NCBI RefSeq assembly: GCF_015832195.1
Contig: NC_052019.1
Location: forward strand, 44,581,016 to 44,645,015
Direction of reading: 5' to 3'
From: Motacilla alba alba
Taxonomy: Eukaryota; Chordata; Aves; Passeriformes; Motacillidae
Length of the DNA: 64,000 nt
Part shown: positions 1-13,110 of the stretch, in pieces
How positions within the stretch are numbered: position 1 is the first letter of the stretch
How the letters are laid out: the number at the start of each line of letters is the position of its first letter
Notes under the pieces: model-generated
What the model saw: the letters and a program-made list of their open reading frames with translations, nothing else
Database searches by the model: none
Told to the model about the DNA's origin: nothing
Program-made: the position numbers and the translations under genes

Positions 1-2891
1 AAGCCTTTCTCATAAAATCTTATAAGAAAGATTAAAGGTAAAAGGGATGTTGGGCACAGAAAAGGAGGGCTACCTTCTCTCAGGACTACAAATCCATCCC
101 TCTGATAAATCCTATCTCCATTGCACATGTAAGGTTAAAAGACCTGCAGAAGGCAAATGCAGGACAAGAAACTGAACCCAAAGCTCCAAAATGGCTGGCT
201 AATGCCCTAACCACTGGAGTAGCCAATACATTACTGCAATCCTCTTTTCCCCAGCATTAGTCTCAGTGTGACTAAAGAAAATCAGTGTATAAAATATGCA
301 AAAATGTAATTCATTATTTCACAACGCAGTGTACACAAAATCCTCCCCAACGCACCCGCATTTAGTTTGAAATATGCCAAGGTTAATAGCTATAATGTAA
401 AATCGTTATCTGCAGCAGAGTATTAATTAGAGGCCTCATGCACAATGCATTAACAATTTGCATGCAACGAGCACTGCAGTGGTTCTCTGCAGGAGGCTGA
501 GAGCATGTTTTAGCCCTCAGAGAGCTGGAAGACTTCAGGGAAAGCCTCGCACTGAGCTCTCTTGCAGCCCAAGGAGGGCTCTAGGTACAGGGGAGCCCTG
601 CAGGCACTGGGGGTGTATCTCAGCATGGGTCACCACAGGCAGCTTTATTCCAAATTGTGCCAGACACCTTCCAGAGCTCCCTGATATGAAACTGTTTTGG
701 CCTGCAAGTGCTGTATATTTTTTGGAAGAGTGTTATTTTGATGCAGAAAAGGTCTGATTTGTTTAATGCTACTATTAATAGTCAGCCAGTCCTAAAGCCC
801 CTCAGGCCAGTAATTCAGCAGAAGCCACTTCCACAAGTCTGAGAGAAAGACAAAAGCCAAAATTTCTGCCATTTTTGTGAATTTTATAACTTTGGAGGGC
901 CTCACTCTCCCATGCACAACACTTGAATACTCAGCCTTGCAGGACAGCTCTAGGACAAAGCATCAAAACTCTCACCAGGGACATGAAACTTGTTCAGCTG
1001 CAGGAAAGGAGCACATTCCTCCTTGAAAATATTCCCAGAGAGTGCATGGGTTTCCATCCTTCTCTTTCCTGTACTGATTAACCATAGTATCAGATTTTTT
1101 TTTCTCATCTGTATCTTTCCTGTTGTTTTTCTGTAGAGGTTACTGGCTTGGTTTTTGGAGGCTATTTTCCTTCAAAAGTCAATATAATAAAAAATATTTT
1201 TCCGAACAGCTGTTTTCCACATCCAAATAGCAAGTATGGTTCTATGCAGCCACAACACACAATTAGATGCTTCAAGCAGTGTGCATAGATTTTTACAAAG
1301 TTTTGGTGAGATCACAAAACCACCAAGGTTAAGATGATTGATGCTACTTTGAGAGCTGCCATGCACACCATTCCCACCCAAGGCAAGCTGATCTTCCCAC
1401 CCAAGGCAAGCTGATCTTGATTCAGACCCTCATGCAGAAGAACACAGACCCCTACAGAAGACCTTCGACTTCATGTACTTTCCATCAGACTGGCAAAGAA
1501 ACCTGGGAAAGGTGCTTCTTCAGGAGAAAAAAAACTCTCTTATTTTTCATCCTGGAGAAGAAATTGAGATTCCTTATCTCAGACAGCTTTGATCTGAAAT
1601 GAAGAAGGTGCTGTCCTAGCAATTTGCACATATTTTTGCTATCTTTCAGCTAAAATACTACAGCTGGGACAGACTCATGATTTGGCTGTGGCGTATCTGA
1701 GTCTTTTATTAGTGTGATGTGTCGCTGTGCCAGTAGTTAAAATATCAGTCTTTTTACAAAGAATGTTATCTTGCTGCTGAACTCCAGATATGGCTGTGTG
1801 ACGTGCAAATTTCTGAGTATAGTCCATGACTCAAAATTTCTGTAGAAAATTCCTGTTCTAATCAGGCCTGAATTTGATACAAAAAGGACAAAGCCATTTT
1901 CTTCTGGCATTTTTAGGCTAAGTTATGAGAGGGCTCACTCATGATACATCATGTGCCAGGATGTCTGCAAATGGTGTTGGCAAAGTTCAATGACTCTAAG
2001 GTTTCCACAATGCCAGGAGTAAGCTGTCCATGAGTTTTAAGATGGATCTTGATAGCCATATAAACAGGATTGTGCAACATGGTTGTAAGCAGTCAGGGAA
2101 AATAAATGACCACCCCTCAGCCCTATTCCCCAAGTAGATGAAGTTTTTATCAGAGCACTAGGAAGAAAACGTCAAATGTCAGGTGTATTCTGCTCCTGGC
2201 AGGTGCTAAAAGATATTTAATCAAATTCTTTCCCCCCGCTTTTATTCTTCATTAAAGCTCCCTCTTGGGTTCCTTTTGGAGCCCCTTTTCCTCCTCAGCA
2301 AAAACCTGCAAGAGAGCAAGTATTGGTGAGGCTTTGGCCAGGGCTCAAATGGCTGTGGGCTGACTCCAGCCTGGGAGGACTGATGAGAAAGCGGGAAAAA
2401 TAAATCTCTGCATGTAGATTCTGTCTAGCTCCTCACCTGCTAAGGGATGCCTCTTTAGGGGCCATTTTGGCTTTTTAAGGATTTGTTTTATTTTTCTTTA
2501 AATAACAAACATACAGTTGTTCTGTGTTTCAAATTACTCCCATTCACTTTTCTATCATATTTTTTCTCATGTTTCCAGCTTATTTAGCTCAGGGAAAGCA
2601 TTTGACATGCAGCAAAGCCATCAGTCAATGGCCTCATATCCTTGAACCCCATGAAAAGGAAAGTTGTGACTCAATAGCAAAATCCACTCAGTGACAAAAC
2701 CCTGCCCCTGTCCCTCTTTAGGCCATGACTCCCTGCTGTACTCTTTTTCACCTTGCATTAGTCAGCATTCTCAGACTTCAAAGCGGCATCTTTGATCCTC
2801 TCAACCTTTTCCTGCCATATACTTCCATCACCATTCAAAAATGAGGCACAAGATGAAAGGTGTGGAGATGAAAGAGCAGGAGACAGAGCTC
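1..2891. other. Intergenic, no gene seen
   Basis: AT-rich single-copy-looking sequence. Only short ORFs without codon bias or recognisable domains are present. It holds a perfect 23-bp tandem duplication (separate entry). I recognise nothing else. Confidence 0.7.
1371..1416. repeat. 23-bp perfect tandem duplication
   Basis: The 23-mer starting TTCCCACCCAAGGCAAGC at 1371-1393 is repeated without change at 1394-1416, followed by two more matching bases. A recent slippage or duplication event is the simplest reading. Confidence 0.95.
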
Positions 2892-3210
2892 TGTCCCCAA
2901 GCGAAGGTGGGACACAGCAGAAAAACCAGACCACAGCCACTGGTACAGGCATGAGCAGAAAACACAACTTGCTCTCAACAAGAAGACACTTTATTGCAAG
3001 CAGATTTTAAAGGTGTAGAGGAGGGATGCAAGAAGCAGAGCTCTGCCAGCTGATGCTGCCCTGCTCTGACCCAGGGGGTGAATCTGCAGGAAGAACAAAG
3101 CACCACAACACCCTCACAGCCACAAAGACAGATCCTAAAAACTGCATACCCATGGGCCCTGATGAAGTCCATAAGTGTCGCACAATTCCCACAAACTAAA
3201 GGCTTTTCCA
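2892..3210 (-). mobile_element. Candidate compact solo LTR (minus)
   Basis: A 319-bp block beginning TG (TGTCCCCAAGC) and ending CA (GGCTTTTCCA) on the plus strand, flanked by AGCTC (2887-2891) and AGCAC (3211-3215), a 4/5 match to a target-site duplication. On the minus strand TTTAAAA (about 3011-3005) precedes AATAAA (2995-2990) by about 20 bases and a GT-rich stretch follows, which is the layout of a short-R retroviral LTR. I do not recognise the family, so this rests on structure alone. Confidence 0.4.
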
Positions 3211-4828
3211 AGCACTCACAGCATTTCTAGAGCCTCTAAAGGAAAGTTCCTTCTAAAATTCCCAAAACAGTAACAGGAAAGTTCAAAAATATGCAATCAG
3301 GGGTCCCTGGAGCACATAATACTTTTTTAGACAAAAGCTGTCAGTAACAGGAGCCTCAAATGAAGTTTCACATCTAAATAACAGGCCTTCCCTTCCTTTC
3401 AACAGCACTAGTCACTGCTGAGACCTCTGCATAATTTTGTGAAATCAGGCATCATGATGAATTGCCTGAATATACTCATTTTAATACTAAGAATCTATTC
3501 ACTATGCCAAATTCTGCTCTCATTTCTACCAGGGTTACTTGAAATAATGAAGTCACCTCTTTTATCTGGGTAAGTTCAGGATTGTCTGGCAGATCTTTTT
3601 GAATAATAGATATTCAAGTATTTTTCAGCATCTATTTTTTCAGAAACAGGATTTTTCTTTAGCATTTATGTATTCAAAATATAGATTTTTTTTTTTAATT
3701 ACCTGGGACTTTCTTGCAAATTGCATTTGTAGTGTCAGGCTTTTGTCTGCACAAAACTATTTTGATAATTCCTTTTGGCTACAGAAGTATTTTGATGACA
3801 ACAATATTTTGAGACAATTATTTGAATGATGTTATCAGAAAAAAACCTAATCTTTTAAAAAATCTTACAATTTCCTGACAAATTTGGGCAAACGACTTAA
3901 CTATTTGAAATGCTGCAGCTTGCTTTAAAATACTTCCCCTCTCCAGTCTGTGCTTAGATGTCTTATTACATCCCTAAGATCGCAGCAAAGACAAAACTTC
4001 AGATTTTCCCTGCTTCACAAGAAAAAAGAAATGAGAGGACAGCAACCCTGGCAAGTCCTGAAGGAGTGGACAATTGGTTTCAATATTGTGACCCCAATGG
4101 CTATTTGATTCTGTGAATATCTGTGCTGCCAAAGCCTACTGCAAAGGCATTCCAGATTTACATACTTCTCTTGTAGGGGGGAATTGGGAGTATTACCTTG
4201 GGCTTTTTTAAATTTTTATTTCTATGTGTGGATTCTTACATTAAACATATGAAAAATACCCCAGCACACTCAGAAAGGGCTTGTGAAGCTGAAGAGTTGT
4301 GAGAAGAGCCTTTCTGGAAGGAGCTGATCCGTAACAGCAACCCTCTACACTCTGTCCAAGCTTTGTAAAACTACCTGGGTCAGAGATAATTATCATCAAG
4401 GTAAATTATATTCCCTGTCATGTCATATCACAATTAACCAAGCAGCCATAATCATCATCTATCTTGAAAAGCCTCTGAGTAGGCAGTTTGCTATATGCTG
4501 TTGAGAGATAAGATAGATGCCCACACAGCTGTGAGAAACGTCCCATTTCCTGGCTACGCGCAATCCATTTCAAAGGCAATAAATGCCCAGCAGTGTGCTA
4601 TTCTGCTCTCTGCCAGAACCCTTCTCTTCCTGCCACCTGACTGTCACAGGCACTCTGCCTTTCTCCTGGCAGCAGCCTCGTTTATCCACTTGTCCATCAT
4701 TTCTCCAAGTGCGGGCATGCAGTGGGAGATGCAGAATGCCTGTCTGCACTTGGAGAAATCAAGAACCAGCAGGTGTGCTGGTTGGGATTAATCAGCAAAA
4801 GCAAGAGATGGCAAAGCAGAAAAGTCTC
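3211..4828. other. Intergenic, no gene seen
   Basis: AT-rich sequence with short ORFs only. I see no known repeat or conserved coding exon. Confidence 0.65.
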
Positions 4829-5227
4829 TGTTGCTGTTCGTTTGGGGGAACCCCCAGGGAGCCCCCTAAGCTGAATTCTTCACTGGTAGCAGCAGGCAGG
4901 CAAGGAGACTCCACACGGCTTCAGAGGGTGCTAATTAGATGAGGGTTTATTGGGGGTCCCACCCCCAGGAGCAGCATGGTTTCTGAGGGAGAAGGGGGGG
5001 AAGGGGGAGGGAAGAGGACAGAGGGAGAGCCTAGGGAGAAAAGGGGCCAAGAGAGAATCTTCTCTCCCACGCACAGCTTAACGAGGAGATTCAAAGTAGG
5101 CGCAGAATAAGACTGGGGCCAATGGGATTACAGATACATGACACTGCAGGGGAGGATCACAGGCTGGGAATAAACCCTACATTTTCAAGGGGTGATACAG
5201 AGCATACCATTTAACTAAAATGTAACA
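4829..5227 (-). mobile_element. Probable solo LTR (minus), boundaries approximate
   Basis: GC- and purine-rich block unlike its AT-rich surroundings. Read on the minus strand it starts near TGTTACATTTTAGTTAAATG, has a CCAAT-type ATTGG site (about 5124-5120), a long C/T-rich run, AATAAA at 4951-4946, and a C-rich end near CGAACAGCAACA. That U3-R-U5 order suggests an ERV LTR. I could not find a convincing target-site duplication, so the ends may be off by tens of bases. Confidence 0.5.
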
Positions 5228-8200
5228 CCCCTCAGACTAGAGGGTACCTCCCTGCTCCAGAGAACCTCCCCTTGCACCTCCATGAGCCCAAAGACTCTAA
5301 ACACACCAGATTTCCTTCAGTGTATTCTTGTACCTCTCTCTACCTTGGCTGCCATCTGGCTTCCAGAAATCAGAGCTGCTGACATCAAAATGTTTATAAC
5401 CAACCTAGCACAACTCCCACCAACAGCCAGTCAGCCTAGAGTCATCCTTCCGCTGCTCATAAACAGCCTCACTGAGAGCAAAAATAAAATCTCACCAATT
5501 CTAAATTTTATAAATACTTCTGATCATTACTCACTGGCCTCATAAATCTCTCACACATTAGACAGTCAAACTAAGAGGACACAGAAATTTTGCTCTTCGT
5601 GCCATAAATCTTTCTCATGTTCTTTCTATGGTTGTAATAATAGAAATTTATTGTTGCTTTCGTTTCTTCCCATATTCTGTGTAATTAATCTCGATGTGTT
5701 GCCATGTACATCAAGAGACAGTACATTTTGTGCCTGCCCATTTCTATTTTTTTCAACAGCAAGTCCCATCTGAGTTAATATATTGTTTTATATTATATAT
5801 AACCACTGACCATAACTCAGAACACAACACATTTTCATTTTGTTGCCCCATTATTTTTGCAGTAAGTCGATACGATATGAGGTGAAGCGTGCCTTGCTCA
5901 GCACTTATTGATCTGTCTGTTTGCCCATTGCTTACATCAAAACACCACTTGTCAGCTCTGCTCTGTTATGATTATCTTATCACACAGGAAGTGACAGCCT
6001 CAAAGACTAAATGCTAGGCAACATCCAAGGTCAGGTGACAGCAAAAAACAGCCCAAATTCTTTTGAGCAAGGCAAAGATCAGCGTCTAGTGCTTCAGGAT
6101 CAAGTTTCCTTTTAATGCAGGGCACCTCTTCATTGCAATCAGGGAAAGCAACTATTTTAGGTAAGGGAACACATCAACCAGCTCTTGCAGCACTGAGGCT
6201 CAATGTAGGCATGGTGGTAGAATCACAGTACTCCAAAACGAGAGGAACCCCATGGATCACAAATGACAAGACAAGGTGTCTTAATTTTTTGGTTGAAAAA
6301 GGAATTTGGAGTTTACCCAAAGCTTGTCCATCTTCCTATAAGGAATGCTGACCTCATGGGAGATTCCATGAGTGGAGCAGAAATGTTGTGCATTGGTTTG
6401 GACCTTTGAGATCCTTGGCAAGCACTTTGCACACTAGAAAAACACAACCCTGCTTGTTGAGGACACTTAGACTGTTGTGTGTCAATGTAGCATATCAATA
6501 ACATTTTGGACCAGGATCAAATGCCCAACATGTCACCCCTCTGCATATTCAATGTTCATCCATCTTGCCCTGGCATCATGTGATGACACATGTGAGCAAC
6601 AAAAATCACTGCCCCCTCTTTCCTGCGTGTTTCTCTGTCCCCTGCAGATTTCAGCTCTCAAGAGCTTTGAAATATACATGTGGCAAGGCAACTCTGTTCT
6701 TTCATAACATGCAGCAGGGCAGTGCCTGAATAAATGAATATGATTAGTGAACCCTTGCTTAAAGGATCGATCACTTTGCCTGTATGTAAAAAAGAGCTGT
6801 GACAGACAGATGCCAACTGCCAATGTGTGGATACATTTTGGAGTTTTGGAGTTCGTCAGCAGCGGGGGAAAGTAGGGCTGTGAGTGACAGCAAAGCTTCT
6901 TGAGGATTTGGGTCATGTTGTTTTAAAATTCCAGACAGGAAAAATTAGAATTTATGGCTGGATTACTGATTGACTGAAACAATGTACGCTCCTATCTGGA
7001 AAATGGCAAAAGCCCCGTAGCAACCTCCACTGTACAGTTATCCTTCTACAGGAGGGTCACAGTTTGAAGCAAACAGATTTCCTGTACTTGGGCTTCTGCA
7101 TAGGGGTGAGCATCTGCAGAGAGAGAAATTTACTACAAGGTGGTTCAGAGGAAAGAGAACCTGAAGTATCGCCTGACACAGAGGGAATCTAGGGCACTGT
7201 GCAATGGCCATGTGCAGAAAAGGTGAAAACCCCTGGACAGAATGTGTTCATCACCCTTTACCAAATTATCATCTGTTTCAATCCCATGCTTTGGAGGCAC
7301 TAGGCAAGATCAAGAGATGCTGCCAACCACCATAAGCACCCAAGAACCACAACACAGGAGTTGCAAATCCATCCTTACACACTCTACTAAACACCTTCTC
7401 CTTTTCTGCCATCTCTTCTCTGTGGAAAAACATGTAGAGGACTTTGTGGAATGACAGCCAGGGTTGGCATGCAGTGGTGGGGAACACAAAGAGCTCATTC
7501 ACCATGTGAGGCTCCATGCACTGTGCCAGAGAGCAATGTGGAGCACATAACTTCTGCTTCTCTCAGCACAAGGCTGCAAAACAGGTTTTGAGTAACTCAT
7601 TCACACTGTACAATGCCAGCACCCAGGAACTCAACAGTTCACATAAATACAGACCCAAATTATTTCTTGTAACATGCTTTTAAAGAGGAGCTGAAGAGCA
7701 TTTCCATGTTCTGTATGGTTTGCATTACTGGTGTTGGTTTTTAAGTAATCTAATCCAATACATTACAGCTAGATCTGATGAGGAAACAGCTGACTAGAGC
7801 TGACTTGTGTTCCTTAATTTACAAGTGTTTGATTTCGCTTTAATGTGCTGGATTTCTAATTGCAACCTATCCTATCCAAGTTGCAGCCTACATGCCACTC
7901 ACTGCTGGTTACAGAGCAAGGAGAACTCACATCCCTTCCCTCATCTGCTCTGCAGCCTGATCCTGCCCTTACAGCAAAGCCCACTTGTGCCCTACACAAC
8001 ACTGTGCTTTTCCCTTTGATGCACACAGTTTTCCTACCATTTCTCTCCCTTAAACTTCCCAGCTTCAGATTTTGAGTTTCTCAGTTTTGAGAGTTCGTGT
8101 TCTCTATCAGATGGTCTTTGACTTCAAGGTTTTCAAAAGCTGCCAGCAGCAATCCCCTACTGCAGTTTGCAGAAAACATGGGCAGCATCCTTTAAACACA

Positions 8201-8999
8201 CTTCTCCACCAGAAAAATGAGGGGCTGCTGGCACTACGCTACTTGCATTGCCTGGTATTTCCATCCCCTGGGAGGATGAAAGGGAAAGGTGCTAAGGATA
8301 CAATGTCCATTTTGCAGCTGCAATGTACTTCCAGAGGGAGGTAATCTAATTGATACCATATTACTGTAACAGCAAAATCAGTGACAGGAACATGCACACT
8401 GAAGTGCTTGGTCATTTGAGGAGAGTTCATATGAGCTGTGGTGGCTGGGCTCATTGCTGTGAGCTCTAAGAAAATTAGATAGAGGTGAGCTAAGAAAGAG
8501 GAAATCCTGAACTAAACTAAAGCCTGTGTGGATCCCAGAAAAGCCCAACAAATTTTCCTCTTTTATTCTCCATCTACTGGGATGATTTTTTTTTTTTTTT
8601 TTGAATCTGTAGCTCGGGATCTCTGATCTAAGCACTTCACTTTTTGAAGTCCTGGGGAAGCTGGTGTATGGTCTGGGGAGTCTCCACTAAAATTGACCTT
8701 GCATGTAAATCAGTGCAAGGCATGCCAGGGTGCACCAGCCACTGTGGGTCTGCAGGTGTCCATTGGGTTTAGCCCTTGGCATCATCTGTGCAATGGGAGC
8801 ACCTCCAGCCTCCTGGCTCTGATGACACTGAAATGGTCAGAAACCACAGCCCGGCTGACAGAGTGCAGCTGAGCCTTCATTTGAATACTCACAAGGGGAA
8901 AAAAAAGGGGGGAGAAGCTCTTCTATTCTGTTCGTTCCTTCTATTATTCGTCTTTGCACATGCTGCGTTTGTTTTTGTCATTAGGTTTCCAGTGTCCCT

Positions 9000-9045
9000 A
9001 ATAAGATATTAATGAGATGCTAATTCAACATGCAAATTACAGGAG
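9000..9045. promoter_or_regulatory. Candidate POU/homeodomain site cluster
   Basis: Contains a perfect octamer ATGCAAAT at 9030-9037 and a near-octamer ATGCTAAT at 9017-9024, together with TTAATGAG at 9009-9016. Three homeodomain/POU-type cores within 30 bases resemble vertebrate developmental enhancers. Function is inferred from motif density only. Confidence 0.25.
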
Positions 9046-12000
9046 ACTGGCATGGCAAGATTGCTATATTTAGAGCCAGAGCAGGATTTTAATGGCTGTC
9101 TTCACCCATCTTGTGCCTTTTGTCAATTGCTTTCTTACTCCAGTGAGCAGTCTCGCATCCCTGAAGTGTCTAGGTGACCTTGGAGGTTAGGAAAGAGACA
9201 AAAAAATCTGGACTATATTTCCATAGTAGTAATGACAAAGTCTCACTATGTTTCAAAGACACTGTCAAAAGGAAGCCCTCTTCTTTGAAAATAAAAAAAT
9301 TTTAAAAAAGAAAGACCTTGGACCCTTGCCCATTCAAGAGCAATAGCAAGGGAATGGAAGAAATGAGATGCTCGTTGCCACATTGCAGAGCTCAGGAGTG
9401 ATGCCAGGATCCAGGTCTGACTCCATCACACAGCCTGGCCTGGAGGAGTGAAGCAGAGAAGAGGGGTTTATATATATCCTGTGGTCCAGCACACACAGCA
9501 TAACCTGTCCCATGGCCCGAGGCACAGGCAGGGGCTTTGCTCCACAGACACAGTGTGAGCTGGCAGCCTTGAGCTCACAGCAAGCACACCAGTAGTTTGC
9601 TCTCCTAAAATGAAATGTTCCCTTAAGAAAGCAAGCAAGCTGAGTGCTCAGGTATTGAAGGATGCTAAATACTCAGGATGACACCATCCATTCCTACCAC
9701 CTTTGCATTCCCATGATGTGCATCTCTCCCAATCAGTGCGAAAGAGCACATTCTCACATCGAACTTGAGGGCTAGCTCTGCAAGTCGCACCAGAACTTGA
9801 GGCTTCTATTTTGTCACCAGAAATTAAGGCTAAACTCTTCTATTTACAAATGTTGTAGCCCCACAGACTACAAGAAAATATTTTTAAACACAGTACCTTT
9901 AAAGGTGCTTAAGCCTGAGAGAAGACCTAGGTAGTAAAAGCAACATGCCCTTTCTTGCCAGAAGCTGCTATCAAGTGCCTTACTTCAGAGGTTATCATGA
10001 GAGGTTTGCCTCTTCAGAAGCTCAATAACCATGTCCCACTGCAGTTTAGGTCTGTTTTCAGAGGGCTGGGACACCCAGTCCTGAATCAACTGAATTCTGC
10101 TTCTGATCATACCAAGGGCCAAGTCCTTCAAACTACCAACTCTGGAATACTTTTAAGAATAAACTGATTTTTTAATTATTATTCTTATTACTGAAAGGTA
10201 CCAGCAGCAAGCTCACTATCTCATTTGCTGTCACCATGTTATCGTGCGCATATCAGATACCCCCAGCTTCATGACAAGTGCACACCCAATCCCTGCCAAC
10301 AGTCAGTCCCACTCACAGAGAGGCTTTTGTGCGCTTCTCAAAGGCCTAAAATACCTTTCTCCAGTCTATACGGACACATGTAAAGGGACACCCAAAAGGA
10401 CTGGCTTACAAAGTTACCAAGTCCCCAAAACAGCACTCTCAGGTTGTGGAAACCAGTCACAGCCCCTGAACCACACGTCTGCTTGGGCAGGCATTGCCTC
10501 ATTCAGTATTTCAGCTTCATGTACCAGGCTTCTGGCTCACAAACAGCATTTTTAGTGTTACTCTATTTTTAGTTATTACCCTGAATTTCTGGCTGGACCT
10601 TTGCTTGCAGCCAGACAGCCCCATGGCTCTGATGCTTCTTACAGGTTTTGATCATTTGCATCAGCTAAGAAACTGGCTCCTATTTTATGGATTTTTTTCC
10701 CCCTGTGAATCACGGTCTCCAGACTAAAATGGTACCAAAATCTCTGCAGACTTCTCCCTCCCCCAGTGGTTTCAGCTGTTTTTATTGCTCTGAGGCACCA
10801 GACAGTTTTGTTAATAAGAGTAAATCCTTTTAGCCTCTGGTTAGTGCAGGTTGTGCTGTGATTGACAAGGTAATAAAAGTGTTAATGAGAGAAACTGGCA
10901 CAGCCAGAGATCAATAGTTGCCAATAAGAAAAACAATTCTGATACTTAATTTTGTAGAATTCCCCCAAAGCGGTTGAAAATACATCACAATCGGTCTATT
11001 TTATTGTTTAATAGATGTTCTCTCCCTGGTGGTCTCAGATAGAGATCAAATTAACTGGAGATTGGGTGAAATGGCAAAGAAGAGAGGAGGATTCTTGTTC
11101 CTCCCAAGTTTGCAGGACTGTTGGGACATGGAGCTCTAGGGCAAAGCCATTTCTGAAATAAATGTGTTTGGGGCTACCTTTCCTATCCAGATGATTTCCC
11201 AAATCACTCCTTTCTGCACGTTTTTCCTGCAGTACAAATACGGGGGGGAAATAGCACACAATGACAGCTGCAGTGTCAGTGGTCACATTGAGGTTACGGG
11301 CAGAAGATCAACCATAATCAAAATGCTGATTCAATGGTGCTGTCCCAAAGGGCAAAGATACAAGTATGCCAAAGGAGTCAGGGAAAATGCCCTTTGGAAA
11401 AGAAAAAATTTTAAGATTAATGCCAAACCTTGGTTTCTGAGAGCTAATCAGAGTGCTAAAAGCAGATGAAGCGCATACAACTTGTACCACAGATTAACAT
11501 CAGTTTCTTGCTAACAGGCTCCTATAGACAGCGCACCCTGTGTGGCCCTAAACACCCTATAACATCCTAAATCTCCTCTCACAAATCTGTCTGGTGCCAG
11601 ATGCATATAAAAGCCTAATCTCATTTCAAGGGCAGCTGTTAAACTCAGGAGAACATGTGCTGGCAAGAGGAAGCACTGCCAAACTGGAAATGCAGTGAGG
11701 GGAGGGAACCAGTTTCAAGAAGGGCACAGAAAGGCTGTAAGTCAAATGGAAGAGAAACTGCTCTGCATTTGGGAAAGTGGGGAGAAGGGGAGAAGGAGCA
11801 GTCTTTAACTACACAAAAATGACTGTGAATACATTATCCAGAGGCTGGTTGGATTATGCATGGATGGCAAGACTCTTTGGGCAGCTTAACAGCAACAGCT
11901 TGTGCGGTCCCACTGGTTGTGCACAGGGAGTACCAGAAAAGTCACAGTGAAAGACAAAAGGAGGCCTCTTCATGTGGGCTGTGCTCATGGGGGATGCTGC

Positions 12001-12929
12001 TGTGAAACCCTTTCTCAGGCAGGACAAAGAAATTGCCAGTCCAGTTCTGACAGCAATTATTTGTTATATATATACATTACTATGACACAAAATTCTATTT
12101 CTACCCCTGTATTATGAGGAGTTCAAGGCATTTTGCTGAACTGTGGTACAGAGAGGAGCAGTGGAAGACACTGGTACAGGGCTGACTGGATTCTAATTCC
12201 ACCAGTCATAAAAAATTGGTGGCAAAACTTCACCTATCTTGACAAACAGTAGAGCCTGGGCAAAGTTGAAGGCTTTTAGAAATAACTTCACCCTTTTTTA
12301 TGTGTAGGAATGATATGCGAGCTCTAACGCAGACTCTTCTAGTATTACATCTCACAGGTGTCTGTGGGCTTTAGGGCAGGCACAGGGAGGCTGGCAAATG
12401 CAGATGCTCTCAGTTTAAATCCAGAAAGTTCTGCACAGTGATAAACTCAGGCTAATTCAGCTACGTAGGTACACAGACAGCAGCATAACAGAGAAGTGCT
12501 CTTTCCTGGAAGTTTTGGTGTGAGCTCAAAGGTGCTGTGAGCCACATTCTCACCTGGCAGGAAAGGAGTCGTACCTGAATTTTCCAGCTTGGGCCCTTAA
12601 CTTTTTAACTAAAACTACATGGAGCCAATCTGCAGGTCCAGTTGGGCATGCAAAGTATCCAAATGCCATCTCTGACAAGGTAAGCATGGATTTCTGTGGA
12701 GCAAATACAGCCATAGTAAAGCCAAAAAGGGTAGGTAGATCCAAATCTGTTCCTCCTTGCTCCTCCCATCCCATAGCATAATTAAACAAATATTCCTGCC
12801 TGTAAAGAGAGGGGAATAATTGGAATCAAAGAGCATGAAGGGAGAGATCAGCATGAAAGGATACCCAGATGAAACCAAGGGGTTTGGCTTATCCCTTTGG
12901 CTTTATCCCCCTTTTCTCATCCTGTCTGT

Positions 12930-13110
12930 ATTAATGTGGTGCTAAAACCTTATTGTCTGGCTGCATTATTATTAATGACAACTGGTATCCCAGAGGTCAG
13001 GGTGGCACTGCAGCTTGCCATTCACTTTAATTATCGATGCACATCACCAGCTTCAGAAATAAGAAGAGATAAGATGTGGATTATTGAATCCCATCTTATG
13101 CTGTGTGTTA
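12930..13110. promoter_or_regulatory. Candidate conserved enhancer block
   Basis: Dense in developmental transcription-factor cores: ATTAATGACA near 12971-12980, TTTAATTATCGATG at 13027-13040 (TAATTA overlapping ATCGAT), and GAGATAAGATG (GATA-type) near 13066-13076. There is no coding signal. Conservation cannot be judged from one sequence. Confidence 0.25.

Noticed and set aside
6225..6290. AGAATCACAGTACTCC...GAACCCCATGG, resembling an antisense CR1 end
   Set aside because: Only a few short words match and the diagnostic GGAAGGGACCT core is missing.
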